Source of the DNA: Anthoceros angustus
Taxonomy: Eukaryota > Streptophyta > Anthocerotopsida > Anthocerotales > Anthocerotaceae
Assembly (NCBI GenBank): GCA_010909165.1
Contig: MU008162.1
Coordinates: 1,364,001 to 1,428,000, forward strand
Length of the DNA stretch: 64,000 bases
Reading direction: 5' to 3'
The notes beneath the pieces are model-generated. The model did not search any database, was not told the DNA's origin, and saw only the letters and a program-made list of their open reading frames with translations. Below, piece after piece: positions 43,745 through 52,582 of the stretch (positions are counted from its first letter, which is position 1; the number at the start of each line of letters is the position of its first letter). A program made the translations under genes and the position numbers.

Positions 43745-44993
43745 GGTAAGCTAAGGGTGTGAAGAGCCTAGACTGGCCTGGCTTGTGCAGACATGGTTGC
43801 ATAAGCATTGCGGTGCCCGCGCGCACCCGGAGCGTAAAGACACACGCTGAACGGACTCGGAGACGCGAGAATGGGGGAAAAGTGAAGATAGAGGAAGTGT
43901 AGCACGGATTAACGGTGGCTAGCTGAAGACGTGGTCAGATCCTTAAACGTTCGGGTCACTGACCTCACGTAAAACGTTAACTTATCATGGAACATAGTAG
44001 GAATGAGAGGCAAGATCGGCAGTAGAAGGTTTGGGTGGGGTTCGAGCCGACCGTGGTTGTAACCAGATGGGTGCTGGCGAGCGACCCGCAGCACCGCTTC
44101 ATTAGGTGGGTTGTCCCCGTATTTCTTCCGCATTAGATTAGCCGCACGGTGCCCCCGCAGACTCACGGCCCCATGGGCCCGGTGACGGACTGGCGCGACG
44201 CTGAGATAACGCCGTGAGCGCCGGGGGCCGAGGTCCGTTGAACACTCGCCATTGGAGTCCAAGTCCTGGTCGGGAGTTCGTGAATATCGATACCAACCAT
44301 GTAAACCCTCAAGTAGTTAGAATTAGTAGGCTGACGGTGACGGTAAGCTAAGGGTGTGAAGAGCCTAGATCGGCCCGCTTGTGCGTATATGGTTGCATAA
44401 GCATTGGTGCTCACACCGGAGCGTAAAGACACACGCTGAACGGACTCGGAGACGCGAGAATGGGGGAAAAGTGAAGATAGAGGAAGTGTAGCACGGATTA
44501 ACGGTGGCTAGCTGAAGACGTGGTCAGATCCTTAAACGTCTGGTCGTACCGGACCTCGCCGGTAAAACGTTAACTTATCATGGAACATAGTAGGAATGAG
44601 AGGTAAGACTGTGCGCAGTAGAAGGTTTGGGTGGGGGTTCGAGCTGACCAGAAGTTGTAACCTTAGACAGTTAGTGCTGCGATGAGCGACCCGCAAAGCA
44701 GTCCGCTTCATTAGGTGGGTCGGGTTGTCCCCCAGGTATTTCTTCTGGTACAAGGCGAGATTAGCTGCACGGGTGCCCCTGCAGACCCTGGTCGCTGGCC
44801 CCATGGGCCTGGTGACGGACCTGGGCGCCCGCGCGACGTTGAGATAACGCCGTGAGCAGGCCTCCGGGGGCCGAGGTCCGTTGAACACTCTGCCATTGGA
44901 GTCCAAGTCCGGTGGCTGGGGAGTTCGTGAATATCGATACCAACCGGACAGAAACCCTCGAAGTAGTTAGAATTAGTAGGTTGACGGTGAGGT
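43745..44993 (+). repeat. Tandem duplication of a ~600-650 bp unit of unknown nature
   Basis: Copy 1 is 43745-44341 and copy 2 is 44342-44993, both opening with ggtaagctaagggtgtgaag. Long identical blocks (cacacgctgaacggactcgg, cttatcatggaacatagtag, cgtgaatatcgataccaacc) alternate with many small insertions, nearly always longer in copy 2. Minus-strand open frames differ between the copies and are not conserved as protein, so coding is unlikely. Identity unknown; a non-coding part of a retroelement or an assembly artefact are possible. Confidence 0.8.
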
Positions 44994-45294
44994 ACGATAC
45001 ATTTCCTTGGGATCAAATCGCGTACTACACGATATGGGATATAATGTGCGCCCGGCTGGTCCGCTATCGAGAGTACGTCCACACCAACCCAGGAAAAATT
45101 ATTCTTGTCATTTGAAATCGAACCCTGATCTATGCCGATCTTTGAGATAAGAGTTATAGGGAAAGTGAACGAGTTATATGGATAGTTGATGCTTTTATCG
45201 TATCGGGCATGAACCTACGCATGGGATGGGCCAAGAAGGCCGCGTATGGCGGTTGAACCAACTTGTTCTTGGTTTCTACAGTAAATATTAGGTT
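44994..45294. other. Spacer between the two repeat blocks
   Basis: About 300 bp of mixed-composition DNA. No gene or repeat noticed. Confidence 0.4.
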
Positions 45295-45640
45295 CTCTGG
45301 TTTTTACTTGGGTTAGTTGGGGGTTGTTCCCGTTTTACAATGTTTACTCTCAACGAGTATTATCTTAATTAGCTGTTATTTATCTATTATTCACCTATTT
45401 ATTGGCTAATTATATTCCAATTATCTACCTAGTCAGATGGTCACTATCTAATATGAAAATAGGTACCTCTCTGGTTTTTACTTGGGTTAGTTGGGGGTTA
45501 TTCCCATTTTACAATGTTTACTCTCAATGAGTATTATCTTAATTAGCTGTTATTTATCTATTATTCACCTATTTATTGGCTAATTATATTCCAATTATCT
45601 ACCTAGTCAGATGGTCACTATCTAATATGAAAATAGGTAC
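45295..45640 (+). repeat. 174-bp tandem repeat, two copies
   Basis: Units 45295-45468 and 45469-45640 are almost identical (a few substitutions such as tgttcccg/tattccca) and a third copy begins at 45641 but ends after 10 bp. AT-rich; satellite-like in length, but only two copies. Confidence 0.9.
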
Positions 45641-46028
45641 CTCTGGTTTTCATGGTTCTCGCTGCACGGGCTGTCAAGACAATGAGCAACATGGGGTCTG
45701 GCTCTACTGGGCAACCAGGTTACAACCAGGTTACAAGGTTACTTACAACAACCTAGTCTTGTGTATTGTTGTGTTTCGCTTGCGTGCGTGGCTATAATTT
45801 GTATGGATCCCAAGTTATCATAGTATAGGTAACTAGGTTGCAAGGTTTTGTTACATACATATTATTTCTTTAATAATTTTTGTTCCATCCTATTGTGCAC
45901 AAATTCTCTACAGCTTTATATATTTATATCTTTAATTTTAGCTATTCTCAACTAACATGTATTGTATTTGTTGGATTGTATAGTTTATAGGAAGTTTAAA
46001 TATGGATTCATTGAAGAAAAATTGAAGT

Positions 46029-46964
46029 ATGAATTCATCATTGCAAACTCATGAGCAAAAGCTTTGTCGGAACAAAATGACGAGGAGAGCTAATATTAAT
46101 GATTTAAATACAATTGATGAAGTTATTGATGCTTCACAAGTAGATGATGTTCATAATGCTGATGCAACACAGACTATATCACATGAAGGAAGGAAGGAGG
46201 AAGGTCTCACGTCTCGTGGTCTCACACATGGGGAACCCCACGCGCCCCTAGCGGCGGGGACCGGAGAAATAGATATGGAAGATATTTCGAAGAACAAAGA
46301 AAACCAAGTTTTGCATGAAGTGGCATCCACTGGTGATATCTTGTTGATTAATTCACTAAAAAACAACCTCATCAAGTTCGTGTTAGAGCTTGAAAATACT
46401 GACATGAACACATTCTTTACAAAAGTCCAAACTATTGGTGATGTGACATCTCGTCTATTAAATGAGGCTAGGGAGTTAAACGTTAAAAATAATGAGGAGA
46501 TTATGCCATCAAATAAGGTCACCGAGCAAACTATGTTATTAAACGAGGGTGTCGAGCATCTTATACCATTGAACGAGGTCACAGACTTAAATGTTGAAAA
46601 TAAGGAGCAGGGTCTGCCATTGAACAAGGTCACAAATTTAAATGTTGACAATAAAGTGCAAGAGATGTCAATGGATGAGGTCACGGACCTAAATGTTGAA
46701 AAAAAGAAGCAGGTTATGAATCCGGAACAAATAAAAGCTTTACGTAAGGAAAGACAAAAACGTAAGAAGCAAAACAAGAAGAAAAGGAAAAAGAGTATTA
46801 TTCATAATAAGGAGTTAATAAGTGATACTAGCATTGAGCCGCTATGCATTATCTATAATAAGGAGTTAGTTAGTGATACTAGCATTAAGCCGCTATATAC
46901 ATATATATTATTTTTTGTATTTCTAGGGTGTCTTTTTACTCGCCAAATTATTTCTAGTGAGTGA
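46029..46964 (+). CDS. Orphan repeat protein with basic region and C-terminal membrane segment
   Basis: A 311-codon intronless frame in AT-rich DNA; no known family recognised. Residues ~150-235 hold degenerate 17-residue repeats of the type LNEVTDLNVENKEQGLP (at least four). Residues ~236-260 are strongly basic (KERQKRKKQNKKKRKKS). Then a second 17-residue repeat occurs twice (IIHNKELISDTSIEPL / IIYNKELVSDTSIKPL). The end is hydrophobic (TYILFFVFLGCLFT), suggesting a tail anchor. A short GC-rich piece (46205-46265) looks foreign to the rest. The repeats keep frame, which favours real coding, but a transposon origin cannot be excluded. Confidence 0.45.
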   Translation: MNSSLQTHEQKLCRNKMTRRANINDLNTIDEVIDASQVDDVHNADATQTISHEGRKEEGLTSRGLTHGEPHAPLAAGTGEIDMEDISKNKENQVLHEVASTGDILLINSLKNNLIKFVLELENTDMNTFFTKVQTIGDVTSRLLNEARELNVKNNEEIMPSNKVTEQTMLLNEGVEHLIPLNEVTDLNVENKEQGLPLNKVTNLNVDNKVQEMSMDEVTDLNVEKKKQVMNPEQIKALRKERQKRKKQNKKKRKKSIIHNKELISDTSIEPLCIIYNKELVSDTSIKPLYTYILFFVFLGCLFTRQIISSE

Positions 46965-47302
46965 TTTCGTCATTATAGTGATTTCGACGTAATCGTAATT
47001 TTACCTAGCTCAATCCTGATTTGCTTAATATCCTCTGCCATCTCTAACCTCTATAATACTTTTCATTGTTTTCGATCGTTTGTGCAGAATCAACAGCAAC
47101 CTTCACCACAGTGAGGCTTGTCACCACTGCACATACAATTTTAACAATCCAGTTAACAGCCCTCTGTAATCCTACGTCTACAAGCTGCATAAACCGGCTG
47201 CCATTTTCAACGAAATGTGTTCTTAAAACAAAGTATGTGAAGAGTTGTGAAACCTAGTTGCACAAAATAAATGTTGTGATACCTAGTTGCCGTTTCTTGA
47301 TA
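46965..47302. other. Intergenic, no gene seen
   Basis: AT-rich flank downstream of the orphan frame. No supported coding or RNA feature. Confidence 0.4.
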
Positions 47303-47404
47303 GGTAATTACTTGCATATGTTTTCTTCTATATGAGGTGGCATTTAATGAGGAGGTAATTACTTGCATATGTTTTCTTCTATATGAGGTGGCATTTAATG
47401 AGGA
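47303..47404 (+). repeat. 51-bp perfect tandem duplication
   Basis: Units 47303-47353 and 47354-47404 are identical, which points to a recent duplication. No coding context is evident. Confidence 0.95.
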
Positions 47405-48298
47405 ACCAGGCTAACATCAAACCTCTTTATCTCCGCTCGCACCTAAGACTGTGCAAAGACTTCCATAAATTTTTCAAGTCTTGTGCCAAATCCTACCATG
47501 CCCGCAGGCATGGCGCGGGCTGTCCCTTTCCTATTTTACAGCTTATTTCAGACAGCGGGCTTCCATTGCCCTTCAAAAAGCTCTCTCCCAGCAGTCCTTC
47601 ACAAGGCGGTGACAGCAGGTGACACTCCCTCCTCTTCCTCCGTGATTTGTAGGCGTTTTGTTCTTCTTGTGATGTTTTGGGAGCAATACTTAGCTTTAGG
47701 TAGGGAGTTTAGTCGCTCCTTTTCATCTTGACCCTCGGGGTCGTCCTTGGTTGACCTCTGATCAATGAGAAGTATACACTACAAAGAAAAAGATTGACCT
47801 CTGGCCAGGTGCAGCCAGCACTGGTGACCAGCTGTACTATAGTGCCACAGGCGTGATCATCTGCGCGCTGGGTGCAAGCCGTGCCTTCCAGCTGAGCCCT
47901 ACACTTTGAATATATCTCGATTCAGCAGCCTTCCCAACTCAGGGTGCTGATTCAGGCCTGAGCCGGGATCGATTCAGATTCAGGCCTCAATTGACAGGGG
48001 TTCGATCCACCCTGAACCGCAGCGCTGACGAGATCGGTAGGCCATAGACCTTGCCTCGATTGCTGCTCTCCATCGAAACATTTCCTTGGTATCCCCTGCA
48101 TCTGCTCACATCACCTATCGGTGAACTCGAAGGTAGCTGTAGCGTGCGCATGAATGGAGGCGAAACCTTTGTTCTCCAGCAACCCGTTTCGATTCTTCAG
48201 AAATTTCCTGATTAGATCCCGTTGCTGCTGGCCGAGTAGGGCGGCAAATGCCCCCGTCCCCACATAACTATTATTGTGTGGCGAATAGATCTTGGAAA
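47405..48298. other. Intergenic 3' flank of the first PPR gene
   Basis: Mixed composition. A 47483-47731 open frame has no domain. Should contain the 3' UTR of the minus-strand PPR gene. Confidence 0.4.
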
Positions 48299-51200
48299 TT
48301 ACTTTACAGATGACTTGTTCAGCTCCTTGTTTAGGTTCCTTAATATTTCATAAATTCGGTCACTGTGACGGTGTGTGGAATCTCGTACCATGAACGAATG
48401 CACTTCCTGTTCATGCTCAATCCAGCTTTGCCCAGGCCTTTTCCATGCACCCGAGATTCGTCTCAACTCATCCACCTCCTTGGCTAACTCCCACATTCCA
48501 GCATGGGCGTAAATATTTGTCATGAGTACATATGGTGCAGCTTCTCTGGGTTGCAGCTCCAAGGCAGAATCAAATGCTAGTCTTGCCAGGGAGATGTTGC
48601 CATGTTTGCAGCAGGCACCAAGTAAGGACACCCACATGGACCAATCAGGAGGCATCGGCATTTCCAATAACAGATTAGCTGCCTCGCTCAGCAGACCTGC
48701 TCGACTGAAGAGGTCGAGCATGCTCGCATAGTGCTCTATTGCAGGAGTGATATTGTACTCTGTGGTCATCAAGTTGAAGTATTCAAGGCCCTGGTCCACC
48801 CTGCCGGCGTGGCTGCAAGCAGACAGGAGTGAGACGAAAGTGATTCCATCTGGTTGGAGGCCATCCCTTTGCATCTGCAAGAAGCATGCCACTGTCATGT
48901 CTGCGTCCCCTTGCTGGGCATACCCGGTGATCAACGCATTCCAGGACACCACATCGTGTTGGGGCATTGAGTCGAACACGCCGTGAGCATCCACCATGCT
49001 CCCACAGTTGGCATAGGCATGTATGAGAGCAGTTGCCAGAGCGAGACTCGACGTATATCCTCCAGCAGCAATATCACGATGAATTTGCACACACATGTCC
49101 AGGGCTCCAGTATTGCTGCAAGCTTTAAGGATCCCCATGAATGTGAACTCATCTGGTCTTACACCTTCTGATTCCATCTGTCGAAAGAGCAGCCCAACCA
49201 TGTCACCCTGATCCTGTTCGGCATATGCAGCAATCATGGCATTCCAACATACCACATTCCTCTCAGGCAGCCTGTCAAAAGCATGTTGTGCATCCACCAC
49301 GCTTCCACACTTGGCATATGCATTGATGAGTCTGCCAGCAACAGACGCATCTGAGTTGTAGCCCCAACGGTTTGCTTCAGCATGAATGGCCTTCACCCTT
49401 TGAAGACAGTCAACCTTGAAGGCTTGCCCATCTATTTTGGTGCTTTCTTCCCGTTCGGACAGGGTACTGCATGCCTGGAGAATGCCTGCGAAGGTGCGTT
49501 CGTCTGGAGAGAGGCCTTGATCCAGCAATTGAGCAAAAAGGTCCAGAGCGATCCCTTCTTGATCCTGTTGGGCATAACCAGTGATCAACACATTAAATGA
49601 TACCACAGTACGTCGCGATAGCCTGTCAAATACATATTGTGCATCTTCGATGCTGTTACACTTGGCATACAAATTGATGAGGCTGTTACCCACAAACGAG
49701 TCATCTTCGTAAGCCCTCCGAGCAGCTTCTGAATGGATGGTTTTCCCCTTCTGAAGTAATTCTACTTTGACAGACCGCCCACCTATTTGTATCCCACTGT
49801 CCAAATTTGTTAGGCTCGCAAACGCTTTCAGCAAACAAGCAAATGTCCTGTCATTGGGTTCAAGGCCTTGATCTAGCATAACGCTGTAAAGCTCCAAAAC
49901 CTCCTTTGCCTGTCCCGCCTGGGCATATCCTGCAAGCAACGCATTCCATGACACCACATTATGCTGGGACAATTGGTCAAACAACTGGTGCGCTTGTGCG
50001 ATGCTCCCACACTTCGCATAAATGCTGACGAGGGTATTACCTACAAAGATATCCGATTCAAAACCCTTTGATGCGGCTTCAGCATGTAGTGCCTTCACTT
50101 TCTGCAGCCACTCAACTTTGATGGATTGTCCATCCAAGGAAGTGCTTTCATCCATATCTGCCAGATTTCCACATGCTTGAAGCACACTGACTATTGTCCG
50201 TTCATTTGGATTGGTTCCTTCCTTTAGCATCTGGCCGTAGCATTCTAACGCTTTCTCTCCACGAGCCTGTTGAGCATACCCTGCCATCATTGCATTCCAC
50301 GACACCACATCTCGTTGGGACAATGCATTGAACACTAACTCTGCATCTGTTAGGCTGCCGCACTTTGTGTACAAACTAACCAGAGTGTTACCAACTAAAC
50401 CATCCCACCCATATCCTTGCACAACAGCTTCTGCATGGATTGCCTTGCCCCTCTGCAGTGAAGTCAACCTCATACTTCGCCCCTCTACAAGCACGGTTTC
50501 CTCCTTGCCGGCAAGGCTGCTACATGCTCTCAAGGTGCTGACAAAGGTACAAGAATCGGGTTTGACATCCTCCTTTTGCATTTGTAGGAACAACATCAAG
50601 ACATTCTCGTGTTGTCCCTGCTGTACATACCCTGTAAACATTGCATTCCATACTAGTGTAACCTGCCGTGGTGATGTGTCAAACACATGCCGTGCATGGT
50701 GAATGCTACCACAGTTGGCATACATACCAATAAGAGTGCTGTAGTACACTACAGAATTCGCGTCCATCCCAGCAGTAGCGGCGGCAGCAGCAGCATGTAT
50801 TGCCATCCCTGTTTGAAGCGACGTCACTTTGATGAACTCCCAATCTATGAAAAGGGTTTCCTCCTTGTCTGCAAGAATATTACAAGCTTGAAGGGCGCTG
50901 ACAAAGGTCCAGACATCTGGAAGCACAGCTTCTTCTTGCATCTGGCTATACAGCAGCAAAGCCTTCTCTGGCTGAGCCTGATGACAATACCCTGCAAGCA
51001 TCGCGTTCCATGTTATTACATCCGTTTCGAACAATTTGTCAAATACATGTTGAGCATCCAAGACGGCTCCACACTTTGCATACATGCTAACAAGAGTGCT
51101 ACCAACAAAGACATCTGTTGTATAACCCCACACAGCAGCTTGAGCATGAAATGCCTTGCCCTTTTGCAGAGACAACAACTTGGTGGTCCGACCATTCACA

Positions 51201-52444
51201 AAAACTTCTTCTTCCTTGTCTGCAAGGCTGCCACATGCTTGGAGCATACTCACAATCGTTCGGTCATCTGGAGCAACACCTTCGTCTAACATATCTGTAT
51301 AGAGCCGCAAAGCTTGCTCCCCCTCTCCCAGTTGTGCATATGCTGCGAGCATCGCATTCCATGAAACAACATCTCGCTGCGGTATTGTCTCAAACAACTG
51401 CTGCGCATCCAAAAGGTTTCCACACTTTGCATACGCACTAATGAGAGAGTTAGCAACAAACACTTGCGACTGATAACCCCTGCGAGAAGATTCAACATGA
51501 ACAGCCTTCACCTTTTCTAGAGACACCAGCTTGAGGCGTCGACCATTGAGGAGCACGCCTTCCTCCATCTCTGCCATGCCAGCGCATGCTTTCACCATGG
51601 TAACCAGGGTACGATCATCTGGACAGATGCCCTCCTCCTGCATCTTGTAGTAGAGGTGCCAAGCCTTTTCCCCCTCTTGCCGTAGAGAATATCCTGCAAG
51701 CATTGCATTCCATGAGACCACACTCCGCTGTGACATCCTATCAAACACATGGCGGGCATTTACAGTGCTTCCACACTTGACATACATATCGATTAGTGCG
51801 GTAGAGATATACACATCAGTCTCAAATCTGTATCTCAAAACCTGGGCATGAATCCGAGTGCCTTCTTCCAAGTCTGTTAAGCTGGAGCAAGCTTTGAGCA
51901 AGGGGACGAAGGTGTATTTGTCTGGCTGCATTCCTCCTTCTTGCATCTTCCAGTACAAACTGAGAGCCTCCTGAGCCTGCCCAGATTTGGTGTAGGCTGA
52001 AATGAGTGCATTCCAGGAGAAGGCAGTTCGGTACGACAAACGATTGAACAGTTGGTGGGCATCCTGAAGCCCACCACACATGAGCAGCGCCTTCACACTT
52101 GACTCCCCCAAAAATACATCACACCCATATCCATTGTCTGCCAAATGGGCATACACTCGCTTTGCCTCAGCCAATGCCTTCTTCCTTATACAAGCCTGCA
52201 AGAGATGCCAGTACAGGTTTCCTGAAGGCATCTGGCCCTGCCTGTCCATCCACAGCAACGCATCATGTACCTGGCCTGTGTCGCAGAGCTGTCTCAGCTC
52301 ACAGTCATCGTCCCCTGTAACATCATTGCGTCGCCAGCCACAGGTTACGGCCACTCCATTCAGCTTTGCAATCCGTGTGTCTCTCCTGGAAGACGCACAG
52401 CTGGCCACGGAATGCCAGCCCGGTAGGGAGGATAGCCGCAGCAT
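48299..52444 (-). CDS. Large PLS-class PPR protein, E/E+ type, with extended L motifs
   Basis: A 1381-aa intronless PPR protein, expected in mitochondria or plastids as a sequence-specific C-to-U RNA-editing factor. The N-terminus (MLRLSSLPGWHSVASCASSR) is Ser/Arg-rich like an organelle transit peptide. P, L and S motifs run from ~55 to ~1250 with the usual phrases (VSWNAMLAGYAQ, LVSMYAKCGSI). It ends with E and E+ motifs (PGQSWIEHEQEVHSFMVRDS) and has no DYW deaminase, so cytidine deamination would need a partner in trans. Seven L motifs carry an insert of about 16-20 residues (EE...G....K...LQK) before the GKAIHA helix. ATG at 52444. Its mate at 52.6 kb is divergent and related. Confidence 0.9.
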   Translation of the reverse strand: MLRLSSLPGWHSVASCASSRRDTRIAKLNGVAVTCGWRRNDVTGDDDCELRQLCDTGQVHDALLWMDRQGQMPSGNLYWHLLQACIRKKALAEAKRVYAHLADNGYGCDVFLGESSVKALLMCGGLQDAHQLFNRLSYRTAFSWNALISAYTKSGQAQEALSLYWKMQEGGMQPDKYTFVPLLKACSSLTDLEEGTRIHAQVLRYRFETDVYISTALIDMYVKCGSTVNARHVFDRMSQRSVVSWNAMLAGYSLRQEGEKAWHLYYKMQEEGICPDDRTLVTMVKACAGMAEMEEGVLLNGRRLKLVSLEKVKAVHVESSRRGYQSQVFVANSLISAYAKCGNLLDAQQLFETIPQRDVVSWNAMLAAYAQLGEGEQALRLYTDMLDEGVAPDDRTIVSMLQACGSLADKEEEVFVNGRTTKLLSLQKGKAFHAQAAVWGYTTDVFVGSTLVSMYAKCGAVLDAQHVFDKLFETDVITWNAMLAGYCHQAQPEKALLLYSQMQEEAVLPDVWTFVSALQACNILADKEETLFIDWEFIKVTSLQTGMAIHAAAAAATAGMDANSVVYYSTLIGMYANCGSIHHARHVFDTSPRQVTLVWNAMFTGYVQQGQHENVLMLFLQMQKEDVKPDSCTFVSTLRACSSLAGKEETVLVEGRSMRLTSLQRGKAIHAEAVVQGYGWDGLVGNTLVSLYTKCGSLTDAELVFNALSQRDVVSWNAMMAGYAQQARGEKALECYGQMLKEGTNPNERTIVSVLQACGNLADMDESTSLDGQSIKVEWLQKVKALHAEAASKGFESDIFVGNTLVSIYAKCGSIAQAHQLFDQLSQHNVVSWNALLAGYAQAGQAKEVLELYSVMLDQGLEPNDRTFACLLKAFASLTNLDSGIQIGGRSVKVELLQKGKTIHSEAARRAYEDDSFVGNSLINLYAKCNSIEDAQYVFDRLSRRTVVSFNVLITGYAQQDQEGIALDLFAQLLDQGLSPDERTFAGILQACSTLSEREESTKIDGQAFKVDCLQRVKAIHAEANRWGYNSDASVAGRLINAYAKCGSVVDAQHAFDRLPERNVVCWNAMIAAYAEQDQGDMVGLLFRQMESEGVRPDEFTFMGILKACSNTGALDMCVQIHRDIAAGGYTSSLALATALIHAYANCGSMVDAHGVFDSMPQHDVVSWNALITGYAQQGDADMTVACFLQMQRDGLQPDGITFVSLLSACSHAGRVDQGLEYFNLMTTEYNITPAIEHYASMLDLFSRAGLLSEAANLLLEMPMPPDWSMWVSLLGACCKHGNISLARLAFDSALELQPREAAPYVLMTNIYAHAGMWELAKEVDELRRISGAWKRPGQSWIEHEQEVHSFMVRDSTHRHSDRIYEILRNLNKELNKSSVK

Positions 52445-52582
52445 GGCATCTGCGACACCACCCTCCAGTAGCTTGCATGGGTGAGGCAGCTACATTATGT
52501 ACTCGTTTCTAAAACTTCTCAGAGCCTCATTTGATCTGTGTGGTGTGGCTGGGCTGGATCCGCATGTGCATGTGTCTCTGCC
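52445..52582. promoter_or_regulatory. 138-bp shared promoter between divergent PPR genes
   Basis: The ATGs of the two head-to-head PPR genes are only 138 bp apart, so both promoters and leaders must lie here or within the opposite gene. No clear TATA box is seen on either strand. Confidence 0.5.

Noticed and set aside
43909..45082. Minus-strand open frames in the 43.7-45.0 kb tandem repeat
   Set aside because: The frames of the two copies diverge through frameshifting indels and share no conserved protein, so coding is not supported.
52538..52582. GTG start for the second PPR gene
   Set aside because: Nuclear plant genes start at ATG. The first in-frame ATG is 52583, and nothing conserved lies before it.
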